Shown here piece after piece: positions 42,109-51,192 of a stretch of DNA of 64,000 nt. Below the pieces are notes generated by a model. It did no database searches and was not told the origin of the DNA. It was given only the letters and a program-made list of their open reading frames with translations. A program made the position numbers and the translations under genes. Origin of the DNA: Microbulbifer sp. MKSA007 (GTDB lineage Bacteria > Pseudomonadota > Gammaproteobacteria > Pseudomonadales > Cellvibrionaceae); NCBI GenBank assembly GCA_032615215.1, contig CP128433.1:3617501-3681500 (forward strand). The letters are read 5' to 3'. Numbering within the stretch: the stretch's first letter is position 1; each line of letters starts with the position of its first letter.

Positions 42109-44118
42109 TTATTCCACACCTTTTAAGTGGGTAATCTCATCGCGCAATTTTGCTGCTGCTTCAAATTCCAGGTTCTTCGCATGTTGGTACATTTGCTCTT
42201 CCAGCTCGGCAATTCGGGCCCAGCGCTGCTTATCGGTAAGGGCCTCAACATCCACCTTGTACTCACCTTTACCCTCGGCAACTTTGCGACGCCCTTTCTT
42301 CGGCACACCGGGGGCCACCGCTCCCTCCAGAATATCCGCCACACTCTTGCGGATACCTTTTGGAGTAATGCCGTGCTCCTCATTAAAGGCCAGCTGCTTC
42401 TCGCGGCGGCGACGAGTCTCTTCGAGAGCGCGCTCCATAGAGCCGGTGACTTTGTCCGCGTAGAGAATCGCCCTCCCCTCCAGGTTTCGCGCAGCCCGCC
42501 CAATGGTCTGGATCAGCGAACGATCGGAACGGAGGAAGCCCTCTTTATCGGCATCGAAAATTGCCACCAGGGCAACTTCCGGCATATCCAGGCCTTCTCG
42601 CAGCAAGTTAATGCCAACTAGCACGTCAAACTCGCCAATACGCAGGTCCCGGATAATCTCCACCCTCTCGACAGTATCAATATCGGAGTGTAAGTAGCGG
42701 ACACGAACACCACTTTCGGAGAGATATTCAGTCAGGTCTTCCGCCATCCGCTTGGTCAATACGGTAATCAGTACTCGCTGATCGGCATCCACGCAGCGAT
42801 GAATTTCAGACAGGGCATCATCTACCTGGGTCAATGCTGGGCGAACTTCGACTTCCGGGTCCACCAACCCTGTCGGGCGAACCACCTGCTCGACCACTTG
42901 CCCCGCATTCTCTTGCTCATAGGCCCCTGGGGTTGCGGACACAAAAACCGTCTGGGGTGCCAACCCCTCCCACTCTTCAAACTTGAGAGGACGATTGTCC
43001 AGGGCCGATGGCAGACGAAAGCCATACTCCACCAAAGTTTCCTTGCGCGACCGGTCTCCACGATACATACCGCCGATTTGCGGCACTGTCACGTGACTCT
43101 CATCGATAAATAACAGTGCATCATTGGGCAGGTAATCAAAAAGCGTGGGCGGCGGCTGACCAATACCGCGACCGGAGAGGTAGCGGGAATAGTTCTCTAC
43201 GCCATTGCAGTAGCCAAGCTCCTGCATCATCTCCACATCGTAGCGGGTACGCTGATCTAGCCGCTGCGCTTCGACCAGCTTATTGTTACCACGCAATTGC
43301 TCCAGGCGCCCTCGTAACTCATCTTTGATTTCATCGATGGCGCTGACGATGGTCTCTCGCGGCGTCACATAGTGGCTCTTGGGGAAGATGGTCACTCGGG
43401 GCACCTTCCTGAGCTGCTCTCCAGTGAGCGGGTCAAATATGGTGATCTCTTCGATCTCTTCATCAAAAAGAGACAGGCGCACCGCTTCCAAATCGGAGTC
43501 TGCCGGGTAGATATCGATAATATCGCCGCGCACCCGGTAAGTGGCGCGACGAAAATCTGCATCGTTGCGAGTGTATTGCAGTTCTGCCAGACGCCTGAGG
43601 ATAGTGCGCTGATCAACGAGATCACCGCGATCCAGATGCAGCACCATCTTCAAATATTTGTCCGGGTCACCCAAACCGTAAATTGCCGAAACTGTGGCGA
43701 CCACAATCACATCGCGTCGCTCAATAAGTGCCTTGGTGGCCGATAGGCGCATCTGCTCGATATGCTCGTTTACGGATGCATCCTTTTCGATAAAGGTGTC
43801 CGAAGAGGGAACGTAAGCTTCCGGCTGGTAGTAGTCGTAGTAAGAAACAAAATATTCCACCGCATTCTTCGGGAAAAACTCTTTAAACTCACCGTAGAGC
43901 TGGGCCGCCAGCGTTTTATTGTGAGCCATCACAATGGCCGGCCGCTGCAGGCGCTCAATAATATTCGCCATAGTGAAGGTCTTACCCGAACCGGTAACAC
44001 CCAGCAGCGTTTGATGGCTGAGGCCATCATCAATTCCTTCTGACAACTGCTCTATCGCCAGAGGCTGATCGCCCGCTGGCTGATACTTGGATTCCACCTT
44101 AAAAGGTCGCGACTCCAT
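42109..44118 (-). CDS. uvrB: Excinuclease ABC subunit B
   Basis: 669 aa, the family length. Walker A is GVTGSGKTFTMA (about 39-50), the beta-hairpin that probes damaged DNA is YYDYYQPEAYVP, and helicase motif VI is QTIGRAARN. The C-terminal UVR domain (ELEEQMYQHAKNLEFEAAAK) binds UvrC. It loads onto lesions delivered by UvrA and recruits UvrC for nucleotide excision repair. No clear LexA box (CTGT-N8-ACAG) was found in the 240-base upstream region. The position beside the tRNA-Asn genes and wbpM matches Pseudomonas. Confidence 0.98.
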   Translation of the reverse strand: MESRPFKVESKYQPAGDQPLAIEQLSEGIDDGLSHQTLLGVTGSGKTFTMANIIERLQRPAIVMAHNKTLAAQLYGEFKEFFPKNAVEYFVSYYDYYQPEAYVPSSDTFIEKDASVNEHIEQMRLSATKALIERRDVIVVATVSAIYGLGDPDKYLKMVLHLDRGDLVDQRTILRRLAELQYTRNDADFRRATYRVRGDIIDIYPADSDLEAVRLSLFDEEIEEITIFDPLTGEQLRKVPRVTIFPKSHYVTPRETIVSAIDEIKDELRGRLEQLRGNNKLVEAQRLDQRTRYDVEMMQELGYCNGVENYSRYLSGRGIGQPPPTLFDYLPNDALLFIDESHVTVPQIGGMYRGDRSRKETLVEYGFRLPSALDNRPLKFEEWEGLAPQTVFVSATPGAYEQENAGQVVEQVVRPTGLVDPEVEVRPALTQVDDALSEIHRCVDADQRVLITVLTKRMAEDLTEYLSESGVRVRYLHSDIDTVERVEIIRDLRIGEFDVLVGINLLREGLDMPEVALVAIFDADKEGFLRSDRSLIQTIGRAARNLEGRAILYADKVTGSMERALEETRRRREKQLAFNEEHGITPKGIRKSVADILEGAVAPGVPKKGRRKVAEGKGEYKVDVEALTDKQRWARIAELEEQMYQHAKNLEFEAAAKLRDEITHLKGVE

Positions 44119-44296
44119 ACACTTCCCCCAACCGCTTAATCATTCATGCAACACAGGATTGTAGGCTGTCGTCATACGACCCACAATTGCAAGAGAATAG
44201 CGTCCTACCCTTCCCAACTCTGACCTGCAGCATTTTGCGCATGGCCCCAAAAAATAATTTCCTGACAAATCAATTAGTTAAAGATGAAAAAAGGGG

Positions 44297-44325
44297 TTGA
44301 CCTGTTCGGAAGTGCTCTATAATAT
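44297..44325 (+). promoter_or_regulatory. Promoter of the tRNA-Asn pair
   Basis: TTGACC at 44297-44302 and TATAATAT at 44318-44325 (17-base spacing if TAATAT is the -10; 15 if TATAAT), about 35 bases before the first tRNA. A GC-rich stretch, GCGCC, just after the -10 resembles a stringent discriminator. Confidence 0.7.
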
Positions 44326-44359
44326 ACGCGCCATCTCAACGGCACAGCCGAAAAGATAT

Positions 44360-44435
44360 TCCGCCTTAGCTCAGTTGGTAGAGCAAATGACTGTTAATCA
44401 TTGGGTCGCTGGTTCGAGCCCAGCAGGCGGAGCCA
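44360..44435 (+). tRNA. tRNA-Asn (GTT), copy 1
   Basis: 76 nt including CCA. Acceptor TCCGCCT/AGGCGGA. The D-arm is GCTCAGTTGGTAGAGC. The anticodon stem AATGA/TCATT holds loop CTGTTAA, giving anticodon GTT. The T-loop is TTCGAGC. First of two identical tandem genes. Confidence 0.96.
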
Positions 44436-44481
44436 AATTTCAAAGCGCAGCTTAATTTGCGCTCTATAAATTAGATTAAAT

Positions 44482-44557
44482 TCCGCCTTAGCTCAGTTGG
44501 TAGAGCAAATGACTGTTAATCATTGGGTCGCTGGTTCGAGCCCAGCAGGCGGAGCCA
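44482..44557 (+). tRNA. tRNA-Asn (GTT), copy 2
   Basis: 76 nt, identical in sequence to copy 1 and 46 bases downstream of it. It shares the upstream promoter and ends 6 bases before the terminator stem. Confidence 0.96.
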
Positions 44558-44560
44558 AAC

Positions 44561-44597
44561 AAAAGCCCGGATAGATTCCATCTATCCGGGCTTTTTC
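44561..44597 (+). terminator. Terminator of the tRNA-Asn operon
   Basis: Perfect 12-bp stem AGCCCGGATAGA / TCTATCCGGGCT (44564-44575 with 44581-44592) followed by T5. Confidence 0.92.
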
Positions 44598-44678
44598 TTT
44601 TCTGCTCAAATATTTTTAATCTATATGGAGATTGTGAGATAGCGGCCAACCGTATTAGTTAGCCGCCCAAAATATACA

Positions 44679-46631
44679 CTAGCGGGAACCAGCCTCCCCA
44701 GCTAAAGGCAACCTCTCCACAGTCGCCCCTCCACTCGCCTTACGCACCTGCCCCTGCCTCGACCAGACAACATCGACCAGCCCCTGCTTGGGTGAATAGC
44801 CTTTTACTGCCCGACATAGAATCCTGCGGACCTGCTCGCAATCATGAGAGCCGCACGCATCCCTGAGCTCTGAAACCAGAAGCTGCAAAGCCTCACTGTC
44901 GAGACGCTCCTCTTCGGCGCGCATAATCATTGGGTGGTCCGTGCCCAGCACGTTATCCCCCAACAACAATTCTTCGTACAACTTCTCCCCAGGACGCAAC
45001 CCAGTGAGCTGAATCTCAATATCACCATCAGGGTTTTCTTCATCCCTTACCGTGTGCCCCATCAAACGAATCAAGCGCTCAGCCAGATCGTAGATACGAA
45101 CCGGTTCACCCATATCGAGAACAAATACATCCCCATTGCGCCCCATACTCCCAGCCTGCAATACCAGCTGAGCCGCCTCGGGAATCGTCATAAAGTAACG
45201 GGTTACTTTTGAGTGGGTCACAGTTACCGGACCGCCGGCATTGATCTGATCCGTGAACAAGGGAATTACCGAGCCGGAAGAGCCGATAACATTACCAAAC
45301 CTGACCATGCACACACGCATCTTGTTGAAGCGGCGACCAAAATCCTGGCAAATCAGCTCAGCAAATCTTTTAGTGGCCCCCATAACATTGGTTGGCCGGA
45401 CAGCCTTATCAGTAGAGATAAGCACAAACTGCTCAACCCCACACTGCTCCGCAGCCTCAAGCACAGAGAGGGTGCCCAGAACATTATTGTCGGCACCAAT
45501 AACAACGTTCTGCTCAACTAAGGGCACATGCTTGTATGCGGCCGCATGGTAAATTGTATGCACGGAGAAGCCCTGAATAATTTCCGCCATACGCTCAGTG
45601 TTACGCACATCGCCAAGCAGCGCGGTTACTTCAAACTGGACCCCGTCATCCTGATGCTGCTGTCTCAACTCGCGCTCTATCTGATAGAGGGCATATTCAG
45701 AGGACTCGACAACAACCAGCCTGGCAGGCTTCCATTGCGATATCTGCCTGCACAATTCTGACCCGATGGACCCACCAGCACCAGTGACCAAAACCACCTT
45801 GCCACTGATAGAGCCAGAAACGAGCTCCTTTTGTGGCTCAACAGGAGCGCGCCCCAGGATATTTTCATAGGTTTGTGTGACATCCCCTGCTCGCCCCACA
45901 CCGTCGAGTAGCTCCTCCACTCCGGGAATCGCCTTCACCACTAGGCCCCGCTCTCTGAGCGCCTTGGTTATCTCCCTGCGCCGCCGCCGGGGCACCCCCG
46001 GCATAGCCAAAATAACTTCTGCTATATCTTTACCCGCAACCACTTCAAGAATGTCTGCAGGGTTATACACGAGCAACCCATCAATAAAGGTCTTTTGTTT
46101 GGAGGCGTTATCATCAAAAAAAGCAACGGGCTTATATAGCTGCCCGTGAACCAACGCTTTATACATTTGCAGGCCCGCAGTACCAGCACCATAAATGGCC
46201 ACCCGGGTTTTATGAATCTCAAGTGCTGTCTGATAGTAAAGGCGGACCAACCAGCGGGACCCACCAACCGCAATAAATGCAAAGCACCAGTAGATAACAG
46301 GGACAGAGCGGGGAACCCCTGCCGTAGTCAGGTAAGAAAAGAGCGCCAACATCACGGCAGAAAGAGTGACCCCCTGCAGAACCGCGATGATAGCTTTTTG
46401 ACCCATGTACCGAATAATAGTCCGGTACAAACCGAGCCGTAAGAAAATAAAACTAGTAGCAACTAATGTTAACCCCAAGCAAGCAAACATTCGCCACTCA
46501 AGAAATTGTGCGACGCCATTGAGCCGGATTGCCATAGCTAGCAGAAAGGCCAAACTTAACATCAGCATATCAAATGCCAACATCAATACCGGCTTTTGGA
46601 TTCTCTTTACGCCTCGCCAAACCCTTGTCAC
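44679..46631 (-). CDS. wbpM: Membrane-bound UDP-sugar 4,6-dehydratase/epimerase (WbpM/CapD type)
   Basis: 650 aa. Four N-terminal membrane helices (residues about 15-130) are followed by a degenerate Rossmann domain (VAIYGAGTAGLQMYKAL) and the catalytic SDR domain with TGAGGSIGSE (283-292, NAD(P) binding) and STDKAVRPTNVMGATKR (406-422), in which Met replaces the usual catalytic Tyr and Lys421 is kept, as in WbpM/FlaA1. It makes a 4-keto-6-deoxy intermediate (UDP-GlcNAc C4,6 dehydration) for O-antigen sugars at the inner membrane. It lies downstream of wbpL. The wbpM position next to tRNA-Asn/uvrB matches Pseudomonas. Confidence 0.93.
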   Translation of the reverse strand: MTRVWRGVKRIQKPVLMLAFDMLMLSLAFLLAMAIRLNGVAQFLEWRMFACLGLTLVATSFIFLRLGLYRTIIRYMGQKAIIAVLQGVTLSAVMLALFSYLTTAGVPRSVPVIYWCFAFIAVGGSRWLVRLYYQTALEIHKTRVAIYGAGTAGLQMYKALVHGQLYKPVAFFDDNASKQKTFIDGLLVYNPADILEVVAGKDIAEVILAMPGVPRRRRREITKALRERGLVVKAIPGVEELLDGVGRAGDVTQTYENILGRAPVEPQKELVSGSISGKVVLVTGAGGSIGSELCRQISQWKPARLVVVESSEYALYQIERELRQQHQDDGVQFEVTALLGDVRNTERMAEIIQGFSVHTIYHAAAYKHVPLVEQNVVIGADNNVLGTLSVLEAAEQCGVEQFVLISTDKAVRPTNVMGATKRFAELICQDFGRRFNKMRVCMVRFGNVIGSSGSVIPLFTDQINAGGPVTVTHSKVTRYFMTIPEAAQLVLQAGSMGRNGDVFVLDMGEPVRIYDLAERLIRLMGHTVRDEENPDGDIEIQLTGLRPGEKLYEELLLGDNVLGTDHPMIMRAEEERLDSEALQLLVSELRDACGSHDCEQVRRILCRAVKGYSPKQGLVDVVWSRQGQVRKASGGATVERLPLAGEAGSR

Positions 46632-46685
46632 ATGACTCCCCGAAATCTACCTACAAACAAAAAACCATCCTCTTGTAGAGGCTAC

Positions 46686-47565
46686 TCAGATCTTCTCAAA
46701 TACGGCAACCGCTAATGCCACTGAAGAGAAGAGCACCATCACACCCAACTGCACTACGAGCGCTTTTTTTACTCCAACCCGAATTGCATATCTTTGATAA
46801 AAGTGCTCGCGATGAGCCTCCCACCAACGCTGACCGCCCAACATTCGCTTTAATAGCGTGTAAGTAGCATCCAGCCAAAAAGGTGCAAATATAACCACCG
46901 GCACCCAAAGCCCAAACGCTCCCCGTTGCCAGCCATACAAACTGACAGCAACCACCGCCAAACCTATACCTGTTGAGCCGGCATCGCCCAAAAAATCTTC
47001 GCTGAAGGCCAATTGAAGACCAAAAAACAGATGCACAAACAGCCAACAGCGCACAGAGCCAAGCTAGCTCAACATCTCCATTTAAAGCGCAAACCAATCC
47101 CAGAGAAGAAAAGCCGACGAGCGTCATTGACCCCGCCAAGCCATCCATCCCATCCATAAAGTTATAGAGATTGATAGCCCAAGCACCAGCCAAAATGAAT
47201 ATTGGGTAAAACCACCAATCCAACCTTTCCGGCAACGCAATTAACAGCAAGGCTACCGCCAGAAGATGAGCTGAAAAACGAAAGTGTATAGCCACACTCC
47301 TCAGGTCATCCAGTGCGGATACAGCTAACAGCAGCGCAAATGCACCCAACACCAACGGAGACAAATTAAGCGGGCTAGCAACTACTGCGACCAAGCAGCC
47401 GAATAGGAAAGCCCACCCACCTGTACGAGGAACCGGCACCGAGTGCATCGAACGATTATTTGGAATGTCGAGTGCAAAATTGCGCATTCGCACGATAAAC
47501 ACTGAGGTGGCGCCGTAACTTGTTGCCACAGCCAACAATAACGGAACCACCCAATCCCAAGCCAT
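46686..47565 (-). pseudogene. wbpL: WbpL/WecA-type UDP-sugar:undecaprenyl-phosphate glycosyltransferase, frameshifted
   Basis: The start is ATG 47565 (MAWDWVVPLLLAVATSYG). Polytopic GT4 enzyme that initiates O-antigen synthesis by transferring a sugar-1-phosphate to undecaprenyl phosphate in the inner membrane. Family marks in the first frame are PNNRSMHSVPVPRTGG and NLYNFMDGMDGLAGS (the DDxxD-like cytoplasmic loop). The second, overlapping frame holds SEDFLGDAGSTGIG and WEAHREHFYQR (HxxH-like loop). The frames join if the A6 run at 47022-47027 is changed by -1 or +2, giving about 293 aa. The break, which would remove the last 110 residues with essential loops, lies in a homopolymer and may be an artefact. 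Confidence 0.85.
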
Positions 47566-47574
47566 ACTACTCAA

Positions 47575-47918
47575 GCAATTAACCCTTCATAACTTCTACG
47601 CAAGCCAATCTTTCCAGTCACCCTTAACACGGCAAATGTTTGCCTGAAAAGCAATCACGACTTTCTACATCCCCTAAAGGAAAACCCTAGAGGTCGCCTA
47701 AACAGAGAACATTCGCCAATAATTAAAGGAAGATCAGAGCGGGAGGCAGAACACCATAAAATATGAGAATCGATGAGTGACACAATCCAAGCGTTACATC
47801 TTACCGAGAATTGCAGTTGAACGACACCAAGGCGACTCATCTATTACGACTCTCTTGTTCATCAGTTCAAGATCCCGACCGGAGGCTATAAAAAACCACC
47901 AATCGGGATCAGTGTTCA
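47575..47918. other. Intergenic region between comEA and wbpL
   Basis: About 340 bases without a gene. Near the comEA stop the inverted repeat GATCCCGA … TCGGGATC (about 47871-47911) encloses A/T-rich sequence and could form a transcription-terminating structure for comEA. The rest likely holds the promoter of wbpL-wbpM. Confidence 0.45.
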
Positions 47919-48227
47919 CTAGAGCTGAATTACATCCCTGTTTTTATCCAGGGTTGCCGCACCTATCCCTTTGACATTCAACAACTGTTCCACAGAGGTG
48001 AACGGACCATGCTCTTCGCGATATTTGACAATCAATTGCGCTCGCGCTTCACCAATACCATCTAACTTCTCGGCAAGCTCAACAGCTGAGGCACTATTGA
48101 CATTGACTGACAACACAATCTCTTTGGCATCAACACTGTCTGGCTCCCCTGCATATGCAGAAGGATTTAGAAAGAGCGAAACAGCTAATGCAAAAACAAC
48201 AGAAAACAATCGGTAGGTCAATTTCAT
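47919..48227 (-). CDS. comEA: ComEA-like helix-hairpin-helix periplasmic DNA-binding protein
   Basis: 102 aa from MKLTYRLFSVVF (48227), with a signal peptide ending about SAYAGEP. The mature part has the tandem helix-hairpin-helix domain: SVNVNSASAVELAEKLDGIG and EARAQLIVKYREEHGPFTSV then LLNVKGIG. ComEA-type proteins bind incoming double-stranded DNA in the periplasm during natural transformation. Counterparts in Pseudomonas occupy the same place beside wbpM. The start was chosen because the longer frame lacks any signal-peptide sense. Confidence 0.92.
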   Translation of the reverse strand: MKLTYRLFSVVFALAVSLFLNPSAYAGEPDSVDAKEIVLSVNVNSASAVELAEKLDGIGEARAQLIVKYREEHGPFTSVEQLLNVKGIGAATLDKNRDVIQL

Positions 48228-48368
48228 GACTAACTCCCAGTGAATTATGAGTTTCACTTTGGGACTACAATTACTTCCCCCAAGCAACGCCATGATATCA
48301 ACAGGCGACATTCTGTCGGCTCAAGCCTAATTACACATCATTACAAGCTGCGAAGCAAGATAACCATC

Positions 48369-49088
48369 CTAATTTGCCAGTTCGGCCAGTACTGACTTTA
48401 GGGCCGCCAGGGGTTCAGCAGCAGCAGTGATGGGACGACCCACAACCAAATAGTCAGAACCCTGCTCCAAAGCTTCAGCAGGCGTCAAAGTGCGTCGCTG
48501 ATCCCCAGCATCAGAGCCCGCAGGACGAATCCCCGGCGTCACCAAGGAGAAATCGGCCCCACATTCACTGCGCAGTAGTTGGGCCTCCCGTGCGGAGCAG
48601 ACTACACCGTCGAGACCGCAGGATTTAGCCTGAGAGGCCAGGTGCAACACCTGCTTTTCCAGCGGAGTAGCCACGCCAACCGCAGCCAGCTCCTCTGCAG
48701 TTGTGCTGGTAAGTACGGTAACCGCAATTAATAGAGGCTTACCTTCGCCAAATTCCCGCAGGGCCTCGGCGGCAGCCAACATCATCCGCTCACCACCACT
48801 TGCGTGAACATTAACCATCCATACCCCCAATTTCGCAGCAACTTTAACGGCCTTTGCAACAGTATTGGGGATATCGTGAAATTTAAGGTCCAGAAATACC
48901 TGGAAGCCCCGGTCAACCAGCGTTTTCACCAGGTCTGGACCAGCGGCAGTAAACAGCTCCTTACCAACTTTGACCCGACACAGCGACGGATCGAGCTGAT
49001 CTGCCATTGCCAGTGCAGACTCAGCATTGTCGTAATCCAGAGCAACGATAACCGGAGAAGAAACTTTAGACTGCAAGAAAAACCTCAT
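48369..49088 (-). CDS. pyrF: Orotidine 5'-phosphate decarboxylase
   Basis: 239 aa TIM barrel. The active-site K-x-D-x-x-x-x-D is DLKFHDIPNTVAKA, with the first Asp in VIVALDYDNAESALAMADQL and phosphate-binding LVTPGIRPAGS and DYLVVGRPIT. It converts OMP to UMP, the last step of pyrimidine synthesis, in the cytoplasm. It follows lapB by about 58 bases; the lapAB-pyrF order is conserved in gammaproteobacteria. Confidence 0.98.
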   Translation of the reverse strand: MRFFLQSKVSSPVIVALDYDNAESALAMADQLDPSLCRVKVGKELFTAAGPDLVKTLVDRGFQVFLDLKFHDIPNTVAKAVKVAAKLGVWMVNVHASGGERMMLAAAEALREFGEGKPLLIAVTVLTSTTAEELAAVGVATPLEKQVLHLASQAKSCGLDGVVCSAREAQLLRSECGADFSLVTPGIRPAGSDAGDQRRTLTPAEALEQGSDYLVVGRPITAAAEPLAALKSVLAELAN

Positions 49089-49146
49089 TCATTTCAAAAG
49101 CCGCCCCGACCAGGCCGTCAGCCCGGTGAGCAGGACAGTCATTACT

Positions 49147-50340
49147 TTACTCGCCCTCAATCCCCTTAACGGAGCGTACCGAATCCCAGTGCTTGCAGCT
49201 CGGACACAACCAGTGCAACTGATTACCCGAAAACCCACAATTGCTACACCGGTAGTGAGGGCGGCTCGCTATAAGCTGGTCGATTAATGTCTTGAGTAGA
49301 GAGAGATTCTCTCTCGCCCTACCCTCTGTACTATCAATATGGAGGTCGAGAAAGCGTCCCAACCCCCTCAAAGACGGGCGCAGCGCCAGCTGCTTCCCCA
49401 TAAATGCAGCCGCTGCAGCCTCGCTATCCTGCTGCTGAATACGCTCAGTCAGGGCAATCAATACACTATTAGAGGGGTGCTCTTTCAAAAGGGATTCAAG
49501 ATAGCGATCCAACCCCTTGCCATCCCCTAAATCCCCATAACAAGTAATCAACAACTCAAGGATTTCAGGAATATAGTCCGGGCTCTGCTTGGGGATCCGC
49601 TGCAAAACCTTAATGGCCTCTCTTGGCTTACCAAGCAGATATTCGAGGCGACCCCACAGCAAATTTGCCCGCACTGAGCTGCGCTCATAACTCAGGGCAG
49701 AATCGATATGCTTCCTCGCACTTAGGTAATCCTTTGCCGCTATTGACTCCTCTGCCAATTCGCAGCAAAAATGAGCCTGAACCGGGGCCCAGTCAGCCGA
49801 GAGGCGCTTGAACCGTCGGCCATGCAACAGGTTTACAGCATGGATCGCTTTAGCCCATTCCCTTTCATCCCGGTAGACTTCAATCAGACGCTCAAGGCTA
49901 ACAGCCTTTAACTCCTGAGAAGTCTCAACCAGCTCTTGTAGCAGACGTTCAGCTCTATCCAGCCAGCCAGCAGAAATATAGTCACAGGCAAGTTCAAGTT
50001 GAGCTTTGTTTTGACTAACTCTGGACAAGCTCGGGCGCCCGAGTAAATTTTGATGGACTCGAATCGCCTGATCGTACTCCCCTCTTCGGCGCAACAGACT
50101 TCCAAGAGCCAGGTGGGTGTCAAAAGTAGCCTGACTTACTTCCAAAGAGTCAATAAATTTATCGATGGTATCGTCGTGGCGCTCACTCAATAAATAGTTC
50201 AAACCCTGGGCATAAGACCTCACCAGCGCATGCTCTTGCTCACTATAATCCGCCACTTTCTTTTTGGCGCTGCCTCGCCCCAGCACCCAGCCGATCGCGA
50301 TTGCCGCAAGCAGGAAAAAGAAATAGGTAAAATCGAGCAA
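49147..50340 (-). CDS. lapB: Lipopolysaccharide assembly protein B
   Basis: 397 aa. An N-terminal membrane anchor (FTYFFFLLAAIAIGWVLG) is followed by tandem TPR repeats (QATFDTHLALGSLLRRRGEY and so on) and a C-terminal rubredoxin-like zinc ribbon CSNCGFSGNQLHWLCPSCKH with two C-x-x-C knuckles. LapB brings FtsH to LpxC and coordinates LPS synthesis with transport at the inner membrane. It starts one base after the lapA stop, so the two are coupled. Confidence 0.97.
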   Translation of the reverse strand: MLDFTYFFFLLAAIAIGWVLGRGSAKKKVADYSEQEHALVRSYAQGLNYLLSERHDDTIDKFIDSLEVSQATFDTHLALGSLLRRRGEYDQAIRVHQNLLGRPSLSRVSQNKAQLELACDYISAGWLDRAERLLQELVETSQELKAVSLERLIEVYRDEREWAKAIHAVNLLHGRRFKRLSADWAPVQAHFCCELAEESIAAKDYLSARKHIDSALSYERSSVRANLLWGRLEYLLGKPREAIKVLQRIPKQSPDYIPEILELLITCYGDLGDGKGLDRYLESLLKEHPSNSVLIALTERIQQQDSEAAAAAFMGKQLALRPSLRGLGRFLDLHIDSTEGRARENLSLLKTLIDQLIASRPHYRCSNCGFSGNQLHWLCPSCKHWDSVRSVKGIEGE

Positions 50341-50341
50341 A

Positions 50342-50650
50342 TCAGTCTCCAGAAGCCTTGCGGTGGGCGGTGTGTAATTCCCGCTCCATTTTCTTCAATT
50401 GCTTCTCGAGCGACCGCACTTGGCGACGCTTGGCATAAACAGGCTGTAGGCTAACGACAAAACCCAGCAACAACCCCAGCAACAAGAAACCAATCAACCA
50501 AAAGCCTACACTTCCTGCCGGCAGTTGATAGCCCACAATATTTGGCTTGATAGTCTCCGGATTGGCAACTGCGAAATAAATCCCCAAGGCGATGCAAAGC
50601 AGGGCGACGACCCCATAGACGATGCGTGTCAGCCAACGCAAAAATGACAA
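50342..50650 (-). CDS. lapA: Lipopolysaccharide assembly protein A
   Basis: 102 aa from a TTG start at 50650, chosen because GGAGG sits 5 bases upstream on the minus strand; the longer frame from 50671 has no such site. Two membrane helices (WLTRIVYGVVALLCIALGIYF-type and GFWLIGFLLLGLLLGFVVSL) and a C-terminal coiled coil (RRQVRSLEKQLKKMERELHT) define the DUF1049/LapA family. It works with LapB in LPS assembly control. Confidence 0.93.
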   Translation of the reverse strand: MSFLRWLTRIVYGVVALLCIALGIYFAVANPETIKPNIVGYQLPAGSVGFWLIGFLLLGLLLGFVVSLQPVYAKRRQVRSLEKQLKKMERELHTAHRKASGD

Positions 50651-50742
50651 GGGAACCTCCACGTTCCACAAAAACTTTATCGATTAACGACGAAGCTCAC
50701 CCCGATTAATGGCAGTATTTATACTGCTGCCAGGGAATCTAA

Positions 50743-51051
50743 TCATACTTCGATACTCGCCTCATCGTGCATACTTCGATTCACTCTGTCGCGCAACTCT
50801 TTGCCAGGTTTGAAATGCGGGACATATTTCCCGGCGAGATCAACCGCGTCCCCAGTTTTGGGATTCCGGCCCGTACGCGGAGCTCGATAGTGAAGAGAAA
50901 AGCTACCAAAGCCGCGTATCTCTATACGCTCACCCTGAGACAGGGCATCTGACATGGTGTCGAGCACCACTTTTACCGCCAGCTCTACATCCTTAACTGG
51001 CAGCTGATCCAACCTCAACGCAATCCTTTCGATCAGTTCGGACTTGGTCAT
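50743..51051 (-). CDS. ihfB: Integration host factor beta subunit
   Basis: 102 aa HU/IHF fold: MTKSELIERIALRLDQLPVK, GERIEIRGFGSFSLHYRAPR and the intercalating arm tip GRNPKTGD. Partner of IhfA. It lies directly downstream of rpsA as in most gammaproteobacteria, but a hairpin terminator (51112-51145) separates them. Confidence 0.97.
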   Translation of the reverse strand: MTKSELIERIALRLDQLPVKDVELAVKVVLDTMSDALSQGERIEIRGFGSFSLHYRAPRTGRNPKTGDAVDLAGKYVPHFKPGKELRDRVNRSMHDEASIEV

Positions 51052-51111
51052 GCGCTCCGCAACCTTTGTAAGTCATTGATTATTCTGGAGTAGAGCACCA
51101 ATCATCTAATA

Positions 51112-51145
51112 GAAAGCCGGACTGGGCAACCCCAGTCCGGCTTTC
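51112..51145 (-). terminator. Hairpin terminator after rpsA
   Basis: A 15-bp perfect stem GAAAGCCGGACTGGG / CCCAGTCCGGCTTTC (51112-51126 with 51131-51145). The U-rich part is within the stem base. It separates rpsA from ihfB. Confidence 0.75.
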
Positions 51146-51192
51146 GAGTCACTCCAAATGATCCATTTGGAGCTGTGAACACTCAAAGACAA

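Noticed and set aside
44119..44296. LexA box upstream of uvrB
   Set aside because: No CTGT-N8-ACAG palindrome could be found in the spacer.
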